Part shown: one piece after another, positions 43,968-52,647 of the stretch | Numbering within the stretch: the stretch's first letter is position 1 | Layout: every line of letters begins with the position of its first letter | DNA from: Cytophagales bacterium | GTDB lineage: Bacteria > Bacteroidota > Bacteroidia > Cytophagales > Thermoflexibacteraceae | Length of the DNA stretch: 58,359 bases | NCBI GenBank assembly: GCA_013299115.1 | Contig: JAAFKA010000029.1 | Span: 1-58,359, forward strand | Direction: 5' to 3' | The notes under the pieces: model-generated | Database searches by the model: none | Seen by the model: only the letters and a program-made list of their open reading frames with translations | Told to the model about the DNA's origin: nothing | Program-made: the position numbers and the translations under genes

Positions 43968-45221
43968 CTACCTAAACCATTCGGCAGCAGTCAAATAATT
44001 AATTTCCTCGAAATTTACAATTCTTTTCATTCGCAGATTATTCAACTCCATAATGGTATGGTTGTAAGTTTCGAACAAGTCTGTAAATTCCAACAAAGAC
44101 AAGTTGCGTTTTTTGTAATTTTCAATCAAACCTTTGCTCATATTTTCTAATTGGTCTTCAAAATTTCCTGTTACTTTTTGGTATTCATTTTCAATCTGCA
44201 AAAGTTGGTTATAAGCTGCCGTAATTTCGTTTTTAATTTGCAGTTGTGTGAGTTTCATATTATTCTCCGATTGTTTGGTCTGAATTTCAGCCATTTTTAT
44301 TAGCCCTTGATTGCGGTTAAAAAAAGGCAAAGTCGTATTCAGAAACACCCCTGTATAGTCGGGTACATAGCTACCATTTTGGTCGTATGTAACACCCAAA
44401 CGCAGGTCAGGCACAGCCATTTTTTTCTGCAACGATACATTCATTTTGTCTAAGTTAATTTGCTCGGTTGCTACCTGCAAATCTGGTCTATTCGCAAAAG
44501 CTGTATCTTGTAAAGTTTTGATTGTCAATAAATTCGCATTGTATTTGTTCAACTCTTTTTCTGTTGGCACACTCACCACAGATTGCTCAATACCCAATAA
44601 AGTTTTCAACGTATTTGCGTGGACAAATGAAGTCCTCATGAGTTCTGTCCTGTTGTTGAGTAGCTGAAAATAAGTAGCTTGCAATCTGGTGTAGTCTTTC
44701 AACGATACATTTCCTCTTGCATATTCTTTGCTGTATGCCGTTAAGGTTTCTGCCAACAAACTCAATTCGTCTTGCATGGCATTGGCTGTTTTGCGGAGAA
44801 AGTACAAAGAAAAAAAACTTTCACGCAGTTGAAATTTCAAAGTCCGCACCAACTCAAAATATTCTAATTCGGAGATTTTGATTTGTTGGGTAGTAATTTT
44901 GATTAGTTGGTTGCGTTGCCCTGCAATTTTGAAAGTTTTAGCAAGGGTAAAAATCTTTTCACCCTCGTTGCCTACATCAAAAAATCGTTGTTTGTTCTTA
45001 TTAAAAAGGTCAAACTCTGCATAAAAATCAGGATTTGTAAACAGCTTTGCTTGTATTTGTTGTGCTTTATTTATGTCCACATTGTATTGAGCCGTTATCA
45101 GACTCAAATTGTTGATAAGCAGCAAACTATCTGCCTGTCGCAAAGAAATTTTTAGGCTGTCTTGGGCAAAAAGATTGGTACTAAATACCAAAAGAAGAAG
45201 TAAAAATAGAGATTGTTGCAT
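43968..45221 (-). CDS. czcC: TolC-family outer-membrane channel (CzcC/CusC-like)
   Basis: A 417-residue outer-membrane efflux protein. It has a signal peptide (1-19, LFAQ) and two OEP repeats of long helices (for example LLINNLSLITAQYNVDINKAQQ, shown as LLINNLSLITAQYNVD; ENEYQKVTGNFEDQLENMSKG) with the AVPDLRLGVTYDQNG strand region. It is the first gene of the operon. I see no metal regulator (CusR/CusS or MerR type) beside it, so control is encoded elsewhere or missing. Confidence 0.9.
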   Translation of the reverse strand: MQQSLFLLLLLVFSTNLFAQDSLKISLRQADSLLLINNLSLITAQYNVDINKAQQIQAKLFTNPDFYAEFDLFNKNKQRFFDVGNEGEKIFTLAKTFKIAGQRNQLIKITTQQIKISELEYFELVRTLKFQLRESFFSLYFLRKTANAMQDELSLLAETLTAYSKEYARGNVSLKDYTRLQATYFQLLNNRTELMRTSFVHANTLKTLLGIEQSVVSVPTEKELNKYNANLLTIKTLQDTAFANRPDLQVATEQINLDKMNVSLQKKMAVPDLRLGVTYDQNGSYVPDYTGVFLNTTLPFFNRNQGLIKMAEIQTKQSENNMKLTQLQIKNEITAAYNQLLQIENEYQKVTGNFEDQLENMSKGLIENYKKRNLSLLEFTDLFETYNHTIMELNNLRMKRIVNFEEINYLTAAEWFR

Positions 45222-45356
45222 AGTTTAGTAAATAATGTAAGTTGTGTACGATTGTAGTGTGGACTTTAGTCTGGGACACATAGTCCACACATTTTAACTG
45301 TGTAAATAAATATCTTGCCAGCAACAAAATTTGCACTACAAGCCTTGTTAGGTCAG

Positions 45357-45441
45357 GAGGCTGTCCGAAAAGATAGCCTCTTTTGTCATTAAATTTTTCA
45401 GATTTATCCTTCTAAGGCAGAAAGACTTTTCGGACAGCCTC
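45357..45441. mobile_element. 85-bp MITE-like element with 16-bp inverted ends
   Basis: GAGGCTGTCCGAAAAG at the left end is exactly mirrored by CTTTTCGGACAGCCTC at the right end, with a 53-base non-coding interior. The sequence of the ends is like that of several Bacteroidota insertion sequences, but no transposase with these ends is in the window. A single similar end (gagggtgtccgaaaag) occurs near 6455. Clear target duplications were not seen. Confidence 0.7.
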
Positions 45442-45536
45442 TGAGCATTGTAAACTGTTGCAACTTCGTAGCTAATTTTCTGAAAAGCAAGAGTGAAGGA
45501 GGATTTTAACATGGTTTTAAGTAGGCAACTAAGTTT

Positions 45537-45653
45537 TTAGTACTCTACCCTTTTAGTACCGTACTCTTCAGGGTGCAGGGGCGTAAATGCGTGACCCTGA
45601 CCTAATTGAACCAAGACAGGAGTAAAATACGATAATAAAGATTTCATAGACAT
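45537..45653 (-). CDS. Possible 38-residue small protein
   Basis: ATG at 45653 (a second ATG at 45647), with the promoter word TATCTTTG at 45664-45671 only 10 to 16 bases upstream. The sequence reads MSMKSLLSYFTPVLVQLGQG and then HAFTPLHPEEYGTKRVEY before TAA. It is not a recognised family and nothing nearby supports it. The coding bases also form a CAGGGT/ACCCTG hairpin, so it may be a repeat with a chance ORF. Confidence 0.3.
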   Translation of the reverse strand: MSMKSLLSYFTPVLVQLGQGHAFTPLHPEEYGTKRVEY

Positions 45654-46123
45654 AGATTTGAAACAAAGATAGTGTTTTTCCTAAATTTGAAAAATCTGTA
45701 AAGTTTTCAGAAATTCTCCCAATTTTATTGCACAAATTACTTGGTTTTAAAAAATAGCTTTGTAATTTTGGCAGGCTAATTGTTCGAAAATGAACAATCA
45801 AATGTAGTGTTTTCGCACACTTTGTTGAACATAATAAATTGTGAAAAATTGCAATTAGTTATAAATCAATACGTTGTGTTTTTTGGCACGACTTTGGAAA
45901 CTATATAAGCAGAACAGTAGTAAAAAAGAAAAGAAAAATCTTTGCAAGTTGGGTAGCAATTTGATACGTCAAATCCAAAAAATGTAGGAATTTGATTTAT
46001 CAAATTCAGAAAAGAGAGCAAAGACGCAAAAGTCAAGACTGTTTTAACTTGTGTGCTTGCAAGCAACAAGTTCTCGATAAAGAAAATTTATAGGTTGATA
46101 TGTTTTAATTGTTGTAACGAAAA

Positions 46124-46149
46124 GGCTAATACTTTGTATTAGCCCTTTT
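46124..46149 (+). terminator. Terminator-like hairpin without an upstream gene
   Basis: GGCTAATAC-ttt-GTATTAGCC followed by CTTTTG. No plus-strand gene precedes it within 6 kb, so it may be a leftover of a lost gene or the end of a small RNA. Confidence 0.4.
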
Positions 46150-46157
46150 GCTGTTTG

Positions 46158-46226
46158 TACGATTAGGTCTTCGACCATTGCCAACGTACTTTACGTTGGC
46201 AATGGTCGAAGACCTTGACAATCGTA
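46158..46226. repeat. Facing pair of TACGTTGG elements, core GTCGAAGAC
   Basis: A truncated inverted copy (46158-46188) and a full copy (46192-46226) lie back to back. Both have the core GTCGAAGAC, different from the cores at 4342 and 15371. Confidence 0.75.
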
Positions 46227-46239
46227 ATCTTTTTCGAAT

Positions 46240-46315
46240 GTAGCATACGCTTTAGTGTGTGATTTTTCTATCAACTATTCTATCACTTTACACGCTAAAT
46301 ATATGTTACATTCAT
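46240..46315. repeat. TTTA-loop repeat pair before the T9SS gene
   Basis: GTAGCATACGC-TTTA-GTGTGTGA (46240-46262) and the inverted, degenerated cactttacacgctaaatatatgttac (about 46284-46311). They sit upstream of the start at 46368. Confidence 0.65.
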
Positions 46316-46367
46316 ACCACTCAACTTGATTTCATATTTTATACACCATATTTCCTATTTATTCGCC

Positions 46368-48647
46368 ATGCTATCAAAATTCCTTTTCTTCTTAGGCTGT
46401 TGCACAATAGGTTTGTTTTCTGCCTTTGCCCAGACCCAACTCCGCTACCAATTTTCGCAACAAATTCCTGTTTATCAACTTGATAATCAACGGCTTAATC
46501 TGGCGTGGGCTGGTGGTTTCAATTCTCCGCAATTTTCTACCATAGACCTCAACGGAGACCAAGTGCAAGACCTTTTTGTGTTTGACCGTACAGCCAATAG
46601 GGTTTTTACGTATGTGAGGCAAGGCAATAGCTACCAATATGCCCCTGCTTACGAACTGCTTTTTCCTACCATGAGAAATTGGTGCTTGTTGGTGGATTAT
46701 GACCAAGATGGCAAAAAAGATATTTTTACCTTTGGTAGCAATTTGGGTGTGGAAGTTTACAGAAATAATAGTGTAATGAAAGGCAATGTAAGTTTTGTAG
46801 CAAATCCAAAAGTTTTGCAAATCAAAAGTATTGCAGGTAACTTTTTTCTCAATTTTACCATAGATGCCACCGATATACCTGCCATAGACGACATAGACAA
46901 CGATGGCGACATAGATTTGCTGTTTTTTACGCCCCAAATTGGCTCTTACATAGAATTTGCAAAGAATGTGAGCAAAGAAAAATACAACCGTTTGGATAGT
47001 TTGGAGTTTGAGAAGGCAAGCACCCGTTGGGGAGATGTGGAGGAGTGCAGTCGTTGCAATGAATTTAAGTTTGGCTCGCAAACCTGTGCAGAAGCCCAAA
47101 AAAAAGGTGATGATGGCGATAAAAATGATGTAAATTTTGCTAATTCAGCACAAAACTTACGCACTGCACGCACCGAACATTCTGGCTCTACGCAACTGTT
47201 GATAGACCTCGATGGCAATGGGCAAAAAGATATGTTAGTTGGCGATGTGAGTTGCAATAATTTGGCTGCTTTTTTTAACAAAGGCACCAATAGCCAAGCC
47301 AAATTTGATAGTTTTGTTGGCAATTTTCCAACATCAAATCCTGTCAATCTTTATGTTTTTCCTGCTGCTTATTGGGAAGACCTCGATTTTGATGGCAACA
47401 AAGACCTTTTAGTTGCTCTAAACAGGCAAAGTTCGGTGTTTTCAGAGCCTGAACAGAGTAATTTTAGGCAAAGTGTGTGGTTTTACAAAAACAAGGGCAG
47501 CAACAGCAGACCTGTTTTTGAGGAAGTGCAGAAAGGTTTTTTGCAAAACCAAATGCTCGACATAGGAGAAAAAACAAAACCCACGACCATAGACCTCGAC
47601 AATGACGGAGATTTGGATTTGCTACTGACCAATCAGGCAAGTTTGCAGGTTGATAAAAGTTTTAAGGCACAAGTTTTTTATTATGAGAATACAGGCAATA
47701 ACCAAAATCCTGTATTCAGGTTGCGAAACGAAAATTTGTTTAACTTTTTGGCTATCAATGTTTTAAATCTCCGTTTAACCTTTGCAGACCTCAACGGCGA
47801 CCAAGCCCTCGATATGCTTTTTGGGAGTTCAAACCTCCAAAACATTGCCTCGTTTCAGTATGTACTCAACGAAAATAATCCACAACAACCTCTGCAATTT
47901 GACCTTGCTAAACGCCAAGTTCTCAATTTAGCCACCAACCTACGCCCTTTTGACGAACCTTATTTGGCTGACCTCAATGGCGATAAATTGCCCGATTTAT
48001 TAATTGGTCGTTTGGTTGGCAATTTAGAATATTGGGAAAATACAGGTAATCTTACATTTGTCTTGCGTCAGGCACAGGCAGGCGGCTTAGGCACAGGCAA
48101 GACCAACTTACTGAGCATAGCCACCGCAGACCTTACCAACGACCAAGCCTTAGAACTTATCACAGGAGATGCTTCGGGCAAGGTAAGAATTTATGAAAAT
48201 TTTGTTCAAAACATCAATACAACTTTCAAAGAAATTACGCCTTTTATTCAGCACGACTTGAATGGCTTGCGGAGTGTTTATAATTTTGGGCAAGATGTTT
48301 ACCCTGCTGTTTTGGGTAAATCGTTATTGCTGGGGACCAATACAGGTGGCGTGCATTACCTCCAATTTGTGGAAACTCTTACCAGCACAGACGAAACTCT
48401 TGTTTTGCAAAGTCCTGATTTACAGCTATTTCCAAATCCAACTGAACAGTTTGTAACCTTGCAAAGCACTGTACCTATCCATTGCCAACTTTACAACAGT
48501 TTAGGGCAGCCTACGCAATGGACTACGCAACTATTGCCCCAGCAACCCCAAGTTTGGAATTTGGCAACTTTGCCCAAAGGCATTTATCTATTGACAGCAC
48601 AAGACCAAAAAGGCAACAAAGTTTGGCGTAGAGTGGTGGTGCAGTAA
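46368..48647 (+). CDS. FG-GAP/VCBS repeat protein secreted by the type IX system
   Basis: About 759 residues from the ATG at 46368. Signal peptide 1-21 (FSAFAQ). At least seven FG-GAP/VCBS-like repeats with Ca-binding D-x-(D/N)-G-D-x-x-D/L loops, such as DLNGDQVQDLFVF, DYDQDGKKDIFTF, DIDNDGDIDLLFF, DLDGNGQKDMLV, DLDNDGDLDLLLT and DLNGDKLPDLLIG, which suggest a seven-bladed integrin-type propeller. The last about 75 residues (LQLFPNPTEQFVTLQ, LYNSLGQP, LPKGIYLL) are a type A T9SS C-terminal sorting domain. It is surface-attached or released. The ligand is unknown. Confidence 0.88.
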   Translation: MLSKFLFFLGCCTIGLFSAFAQTQLRYQFSQQIPVYQLDNQRLNLAWAGGFNSPQFSTIDLNGDQVQDLFVFDRTANRVFTYVRQGNSYQYAPAYELLFPTMRNWCLLVDYDQDGKKDIFTFGSNLGVEVYRNNSVMKGNVSFVANPKVLQIKSIAGNFFLNFTIDATDIPAIDDIDNDGDIDLLFFTPQIGSYIEFAKNVSKEKYNRLDSLEFEKASTRWGDVEECSRCNEFKFGSQTCAEAQKKGDDGDKNDVNFANSAQNLRTARTEHSGSTQLLIDLDGNGQKDMLVGDVSCNNLAAFFNKGTNSQAKFDSFVGNFPTSNPVNLYVFPAAYWEDLDFDGNKDLLVALNRQSSVFSEPEQSNFRQSVWFYKNKGSNSRPVFEEVQKGFLQNQMLDIGEKTKPTTIDLDNDGDLDLLLTNQASLQVDKSFKAQVFYYENTGNNQNPVFRLRNENLFNFLAINVLNLRLTFADLNGDQALDMLFGSSNLQNIASFQYVLNENNPQQPLQFDLAKRQVLNLATNLRPFDEPYLADLNGDKLPDLLIGRLVGNLEYWENTGNLTFVLRQAQAGGLGTGKTNLLSIATADLTNDQALELITGDASGKVRIYENFVQNINTTFKEITPFIQHDLNGLRSVYNFGQDVYPAVLGKSLLLGTNTGGVHYLQFVETLTSTDETLVLQSPDLQLFPNPTEQFVTLQSTVPIHCQLYNSLGQPTQWTTQLLPQQPQVWNLATLPKGIYLLTAQDQKGNKVWRRVVVQ

Positions 48648-48774
48648 GTTACAATAATTTTGTTTTGATAATAGAGTCTATATTTGCTAAAATTGTAGCA
48701 ATTTCATACCTTTGTTTGAGAGTTAAGTGGGAAAGAGATAATTTATAAAGATGTGGCTTACCTCAATAAAACTA

Positions 48775-49932
48775 ATGAAAAAAATATTTTTGGCGGTTTA
48801 TAGCTCCTTAGAATACTATCCGCCTTCGTTAAATGCCCTTACTTGTTTATTACCGCATTTTGACAAAGTTGATATACTTTCTCGCCATGTGAACAAGTTG
48901 GCTTGGGATTATGACCCAAAAGTTACCTATACGTTAAGTGGAGATTTTGTACCTATCAGACAAGCAGAACAGAAAAGTATGCTTTGGAAAGTTTGGTCTT
49001 TTTTGCAATTTACTTGGGCAATGTTGCAAATTATTCGCAAAGAAAAACCGCAAGTAGTTGTTTTGTACGACCCTTTTCCTACGTTGGCATACAGTTTAAT
49101 TCGTCCTTTGCTCACACACAAGCATTTGCTGCACTACCATAACCATGATGTTTTGGAGCAAAAATACCTTCCTCGTTATAATTTGGCGGCGTGGGCAGCA
49201 AGAGCAGAACAAAATCTGTTTGACAAAATTGATATTTTTTCATTGCCCTCCGAAGAAAGGAAGCAATATTTCCCGATGGACAAGTTCAAGGGCAAGTATT
49301 TTTATGTTCCCAATGTGCCTGCACGTAGTTTTTATGGCAAGTTTTATCAGTCCAATAAGGCAACAAAACCAATCAAGCTAATTTTTCAAGGTACAATAGC
49401 AAAAGGACATGGCTTAGAGCAAATTATTAGTCAATTATTGCCAAAGAAAATTAATGGAAAACCTGTTGAATTGCATTTGCGGGGGCTACTAAATGAGGAA
49501 TACAAAAACAGCTTACTTAATTTGGCTACACAACAAGGTTTAAATGCTCAGTTAATTTTTCATGGTTTTGGTGCTTACCAAGACGTGCCTAAAATAGCTT
49601 CGCAGTGCCATATTGGTATTGCCGTTCACACAGGAACAGATGTGATGAACAAAACTTTGGGTACTTCGTCCAATAAAATTTATGAATATGCAGCCGTTGG
49701 TTTGCCTATTTTGCTCTACGACAATTCACATTTTAGGCAGCATTTGGGCAAGTACGAATGGGCTTTTTTTACAGACCTTTCCGAACAGTCTTTGGTGGCT
49801 TGTATAGAAAAAATTATGGCAAACTACGAAACTTTGTCTGCCCAAGCCCACAAAGATTTTGTAGAACACTTGAATTTTGAAAAATATTTTGAACCTTTGT
49901 TAGCTGTATATTCGCAAGAACTTCGAATGTAG
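48775..49932 (+). CDS. GT4 family glycosyltransferase
   Basis: A 385-residue GT-B enzyme from the ATG at 48775 (an ATG at 48751 adds eight residues). The N-terminal acceptor domain has SSLEYYPPSLNAL and VVLYDPFPTLAYSLIRPLL. The C-terminal donor domain starts with IKLIFQGTIAKGHGLEQII and has LIFHGFGAYQDVPKIASQCHIG and the E-x(7)-E type sugar-nucleotide site in SSNKIYEYAAVGLPIL. It is probably involved in surface polysaccharide synthesis. Its TAG stop lies inside a TTTA-loop repeat (see 49929). Confidence 0.85.
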   Translation: MKKIFLAVYSSLEYYPPSLNALTCLLPHFDKVDILSRHVNKLAWDYDPKVTYTLSGDFVPIRQAEQKSMLWKVWSFLQFTWAMLQIIRKEKPQVVVLYDPFPTLAYSLIRPLLTHKHLLHYHNHDVLEQKYLPRYNLAAWAARAEQNLFDKIDIFSLPSEERKQYFPMDKFKGKYFYVPNVPARSFYGKFYQSNKATKPIKLIFQGTIAKGHGLEQIISQLLPKKINGKPVELHLRGLLNEEYKNSLLNLATQQGLNAQLIFHGFGAYQDVPKIASQCHIGIAVHTGTDVMNKTLGTSSNKIYEYAAVGLPILLYDNSHFRQHLGKYEWAFFTDLSEQSLVACIEKIMANYETLSAQAHKDFVEHLNFEKYFEPLLAVYSQELRM

Positions 49933-50046
49933 CATACGCTTTAGCGTGTGATTTATCAACTACTGTAAAAATTTCACACGCTAAAGCGTATGCTACACTC
50001 ACACGCTAAAGCGTATGCTACACTCACACGCTAAAGTGTATGCTAC
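49929..50046. repeat. TTTA-loop repeat array: one copy plus three inverted 25-bp tandem copies
   Basis: GTAGCATACGCTTTAGCGTGTGA at 49929-49951 is followed by three copies of its reverse complement at 49974-49996, 49999-50021 and 50024-50046, spaced exactly 25 bases. The left copy supplies the TAG stop of the GT4 gene and the right copy ends two bases before the stop codon of psd. The third tandem copy has AAGTG for AAGCG. Confidence 0.85.
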
Positions 50047-50048
50047 AT

Positions 50049-50708
50049 TTACCCATTTTTCAAAGCAGCTAACACCGTTACACCACCTTGTGTAACCTGA
50101 TTCATATTTACCTTTACTTCGGCATCGAGAGGTAGAAAAATATCTACACGAGAGCCAAATTTGATAAAACCAAATTCTTCGCCTTGCTTAACTATTTGTC
50201 TTTCAGACACATACCAACAAATGCGTCTTGCCAATGCTCCAGCTATTTGTCGCATCAAGACCTCTGTGCCGTTGGGGTGCTGTATGACTAGGGTAGTTCT
50301 TTCATTGTCGGTGCTGGCTTTGGGGTGCCAAGCCACCAAATACAAACCCGGGTGATATTTTACAAACTTGACTATGCCCGAAATAGGGTTTCTATTCACG
50401 TGAACATTGATTGGCGACATGAAAATAGAGATTTGGCGGCGTTTGCCTTTAAAATATTCGGGTTCTTCTACTTCCTCTATCACCACTACCTTGCCATCGG
50501 CAGGGGCTATGACGTGCTGCGAATTGACAGGCACTTGCACCGTTGGGTTGCGGAAAAATTGCAAGACCATCACAAACAAAAAGACGCTGATAACCAGCAC
50601 GATATTTTGTAAAAGTTCTTGTTGGGGTAGCCCAAACATGAGGGCTGCATTGAGAGTGCCTAAAACGGCAATCGTAATGAGAATGGTTGTTGTGCCTTCG
50701 CGGTGCAT
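50049..50708 (-). CDS. psd: Phosphatidylserine decarboxylase proenzyme
   Basis: Produces phosphatidylethanolamine at the inner membrane. 219 residues of the short PSD-B type: two N-terminal hydrophobic segments (about 7-25, 33-50), VIAPADGKVVVIEE, IFMSPINVHVNRNPISG with the catalytic His, AWHPKAST, and the self-cleavage site KFGSRVDIFLP, where the Ser becomes the pyruvoyl group. It lies 29 bases after rlpA, on the same strand. Confidence 0.93.
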   Translation of the reverse strand: MHREGTTTILITIAVLGTLNAALMFGLPQQELLQNIVLVISVFLFVMVLQFFRNPTVQVPVNSQHVIAPADGKVVVIEEVEEPEYFKGKRRQISIFMSPINVHVNRNPISGIVKFVKYHPGLYLVAWHPKASTDNERTTLVIQHPNGTEVLMRQIAGALARRICWYVSERQIVKQGEEFGFIKFGSRVDIFLPLDAEVKVNMNQVTQGGVTVLAALKNG

Positions 50709-50737
50709 ATTGCGTGAGTGATGATTTGATTGTGTTG

Positions 50738-51877
50738 TTAATATTTTTTTGTAAATGGACTGTATTTTTTCTCTGTTAAAAGTTTTAGGATTTCTTTGGC
50801 ATCGTCTTTGGTTTTGAAGTTGCCCACCAGCACTTTGTAAGTCGTTTTCCCTTTGTCTGTTGTGGTTTGAATATAGACATTGCCAATTTTCATAGCCTCT
50901 ATGGTTTTGGCTTCGTCTATGGCACGTGCCAATTCGGTAAAATTGCCTGTCTGCACACCCAAACCTGTGGGACTTTGTTTTTTGCCCTCTATCGAATAGT
51001 TGCCCTCAGCCTGAAACAAACTTTCTGTTTTTGAGGAAGTAGGCAATGTTGCTTTTTCTGTTGTTTTTTCTGTTGCTTTTTCTGTTGCTTTTGGCTCTGC
51101 TTTGGTGGCTTTGTCTGCTGCTTTGGGTTGTTCTTTTTGCTGTTTAGCTGCCAATTTTTGCTTTTCTTTCTCTGCTTTTTCAGCCTGTTTTTTCTCTTTT
51201 GCAACTTTTTCTGCTGCCAACTTTTCGGCTTTTTTAGCTTGATTTTCGGCTATTTTTTTCTCCTTTTCTACTTTGGCTTTTTCTTTGGCGGTTGCTTGTG
51301 CAGTTTCTTTTGCAGCCAACTTATTGGCTTTTTCAGTTTTTTCTGTTGCCTTTTCAGTAGCTTTTTCTACTTTTTCAGTGGTTTTTTCTGCTACCTTTTC
51401 GGTTGTTTGTTCAGGCTTGGTTTCGTCTTTGCTTTTGGGTGCAGTAGCCAAATATTTGCGTGTGTCCTCTGTTCGAGGCACACCCAACGCAATAATTTCT
51501 ACTTTGACAGGAATCAGGGCTTTGTCCTCTTTTATCATACCCAACCCTTCGGCTGCTGCTAAGGTCATGTCCATTATTCTTTCGGTGGTGTTGGGTCTGT
51601 CGTTAATTCGCAGCACCACTTCTTTTTGGTTTTCTAAGTTGGTAACTTTAACCAAAGCCCCAAAAGGCATACTTTTGTGGGCAGCCTCCATTGCATTCAT
51701 CTCATAGACCTCGCCACTGAGAGTCTTGCGTTTGTCCTCGTTGCCTGGATAGTAAGAAGCCATGCCCACCTCGTAGTAGCCTATTTTATTGACAAGGGCA
51801 GGATTATTGGGCTGTGCCAAGAGGTTAATGGCACAAAAAAGTAGAAAACTAAGCCCTATACTTATTTTTGTTCGCAT
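50738..51877 (-). CDS. rlpA: RlpA-like septal ring protein with SPOR domain
   Basis: 379 residues: signal peptide (1-21, LLAQ), RlpA double-psi beta-barrel (about 35-135: VGMASYYPGNEDKRKTLSGE, NAMEAAHKSMPFGALVKVTN, LRINDRP), then a very long K/A/E/T-rich charged linker (about 150-290, with TEKATEK- and KAEKAEKE-like repeats) and a C-terminal SPOR domain (about 305-379: VQTGNFTELARAIDEAK, YKVLVGNFKTKDDAKEIL). It binds denuded glycan strands at the septum and may cleave them. The linker length is unusual and probably spans the periplasm. Confidence 0.88.
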   Translation of the reverse strand: MRTKISIGLSFLLFCAINLLAQPNNPALVNKIGYYEVGMASYYPGNEDKRKTLSGEVYEMNAMEAAHKSMPFGALVKVTNLENQKEVVLRINDRPNTTERIMDMTLAAAEGLGMIKEDKALIPVKVEIIALGVPRTEDTRKYLATAPKSKDETKPEQTTEKVAEKTTEKVEKATEKATEKTEKANKLAAKETAQATAKEKAKVEKEKKIAENQAKKAEKLAAEKVAKEKKQAEKAEKEKQKLAAKQQKEQPKAADKATKAEPKATEKATEKTTEKATLPTSSKTESLFQAEGNYSIEGKKQSPTGLGVQTGNFTELARAIDEAKTIEAMKIGNVYIQTTTDKGKTTYKVLVGNFKTKDDAKEILKLLTEKKYSPFTKKY

Positions 51878-51983
51878 TTTTTGCTTGCTGATTTGATTTT
51901 TGATAGTTACGCCTTTGTATTTTGTAGTTGCGCTATATGTTCAGGAGTTAAACCTGTATAGTTCAATATTTTTTCAGTTTCCA

Positions 51984-52586
51984 CTATTTCTTATAAAAAT
52001 CAATTACCCACTGCAAAGTACCCAAGAGCAGAGGCAAATTATCTAAATACAAAACTTCTAAATCGGTATAAAATATATTGTTTTCTAATTTTAGAAAACG
52101 CCACGTTTTACCGTCTGTTACAGCACCATAAACTGTTTTTAGTGGCTTTCCTTCTTTTTCATTAAAAAGACGAACTCCATACATTTGTGCAGCAGCCTGG
52201 GGAATACCTTTGTCTATCAAACCAATTTTAGCCTCTGTGATACACAAAATAGGGGATTTGATACTTAAATGGTTGGTGTTTTTGGTAAAAAGAAAATCAA
52301 TCTCACCATTCAAATTGCGGTTTCTGTCCACATTTAGTTGTTCGCCAGAAAATAGAACAATACCTTCATTTCGTAGTTGAATTTCTATGAGAATGGGTGA
52401 AACTAAGTATTCGCAAACAGCTTTTTCGGTCGTTATTGCCAATCTATTCGAAATTGTTAGGGTTTCTTTTAGCCTTTTGCTTGCTTCCAAACCGAGAATT
52501 TGTTTGTCTAAAAACAGTTCGGCTTGCCTAATTTCTAAGCCTAACTTTGTTTCTATTTCAGCAGACGTATATTTTCGGTATGCCAT
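51984..52586 (-). CDS. PD-(D/E)XK-like protein, copy 1 of second tandem pair
   Basis: Not a named family. 200 residues from the ATG at 52586; the in-frame TTG at 52610 lies in the promoter TATCTTTG (52608-52615). Blocks: EKAVCEYLVSPILIEIQ (acidic helix), FSGEQLNVD, LNGEIDFLF, ILCITEAKIGLIDKGIPQAA (E-x-K and Gln) and YGAVTDGKTWRFLKL. This is the same order as in the 7888/8835 pair (E..D..EAK..Q..A-V-S/T-x-G-x-x-W-x-x-x-K-L), so a restriction-like fold is likely. It is a duplicate of 52683-53285, with nearly identical 3' ends. Confidence 0.6.
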   Translation of the reverse strand: MAYRKYTSAEIETKLGLEIRQAELFLDKQILGLEASKRLKETLTISNRLAITTEKAVCEYLVSPILIEIQLRNEGIVLFSGEQLNVDRNRNLNGEIDFLFTKNTNHLSIKSPILCITEAKIGLIDKGIPQAAAQMYGVRLFNEKEGKPLKTVYGAVTDGKTWRFLKLENNIFYTDLEVLYLDNLPLLLGTLQWVIDFYKK

Positions 52587-52647
52587 AACTGTATTGGTTT
52601 TGTAACACAAAGATACACATTAACTTTGAAAAACTACAACAAAATTC

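Larger units (their letters stand above)
45222..46367. other. 1.1-kb gene-poor spacer with mobile-element traces
   Basis: It holds, left to right: a hairpin GTGTGGACT...AGTCCACAC (45257-45290), a MITE-like element (45357-45441), a hairpin CAGGGT...ACCCTG near 45572-45600 that overlaps a possible 38-codon ORF, the GAATTTGATTTATCAAATTC words (about 45968-46008), a terminator-like hairpin (46124-46149), two TACGTTGG elements and the TTTA-loop pair before the next gene. No larger gene is supported. Confidence 0.65.

Noticed and set aside
45568-45801. 77-codon minus-strand ORF
   Set aside because: The frame passes through the promoter-like word and hairpin; the 38-codon frame on the same strand is better placed, though also weak.
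46392-47099. 235-codon ORF on the minus strand
   Set aside because: It is a shadow of the Ca-binding repeat protein; the plus-strand frame has signal peptide, repeats and sorting domain.
49974-50046. CRISPR-like array of three 25-bp units
   Set aside because: The repeats are contiguous with only two or three bases between them, so there are no spacers, and no cas gene is present.
51128-51562. 144-codon Phe/Cys-rich ORF on the plus strand
   Set aside because: It is the antisense of the lysine/alanine-rich linker of RlpA.
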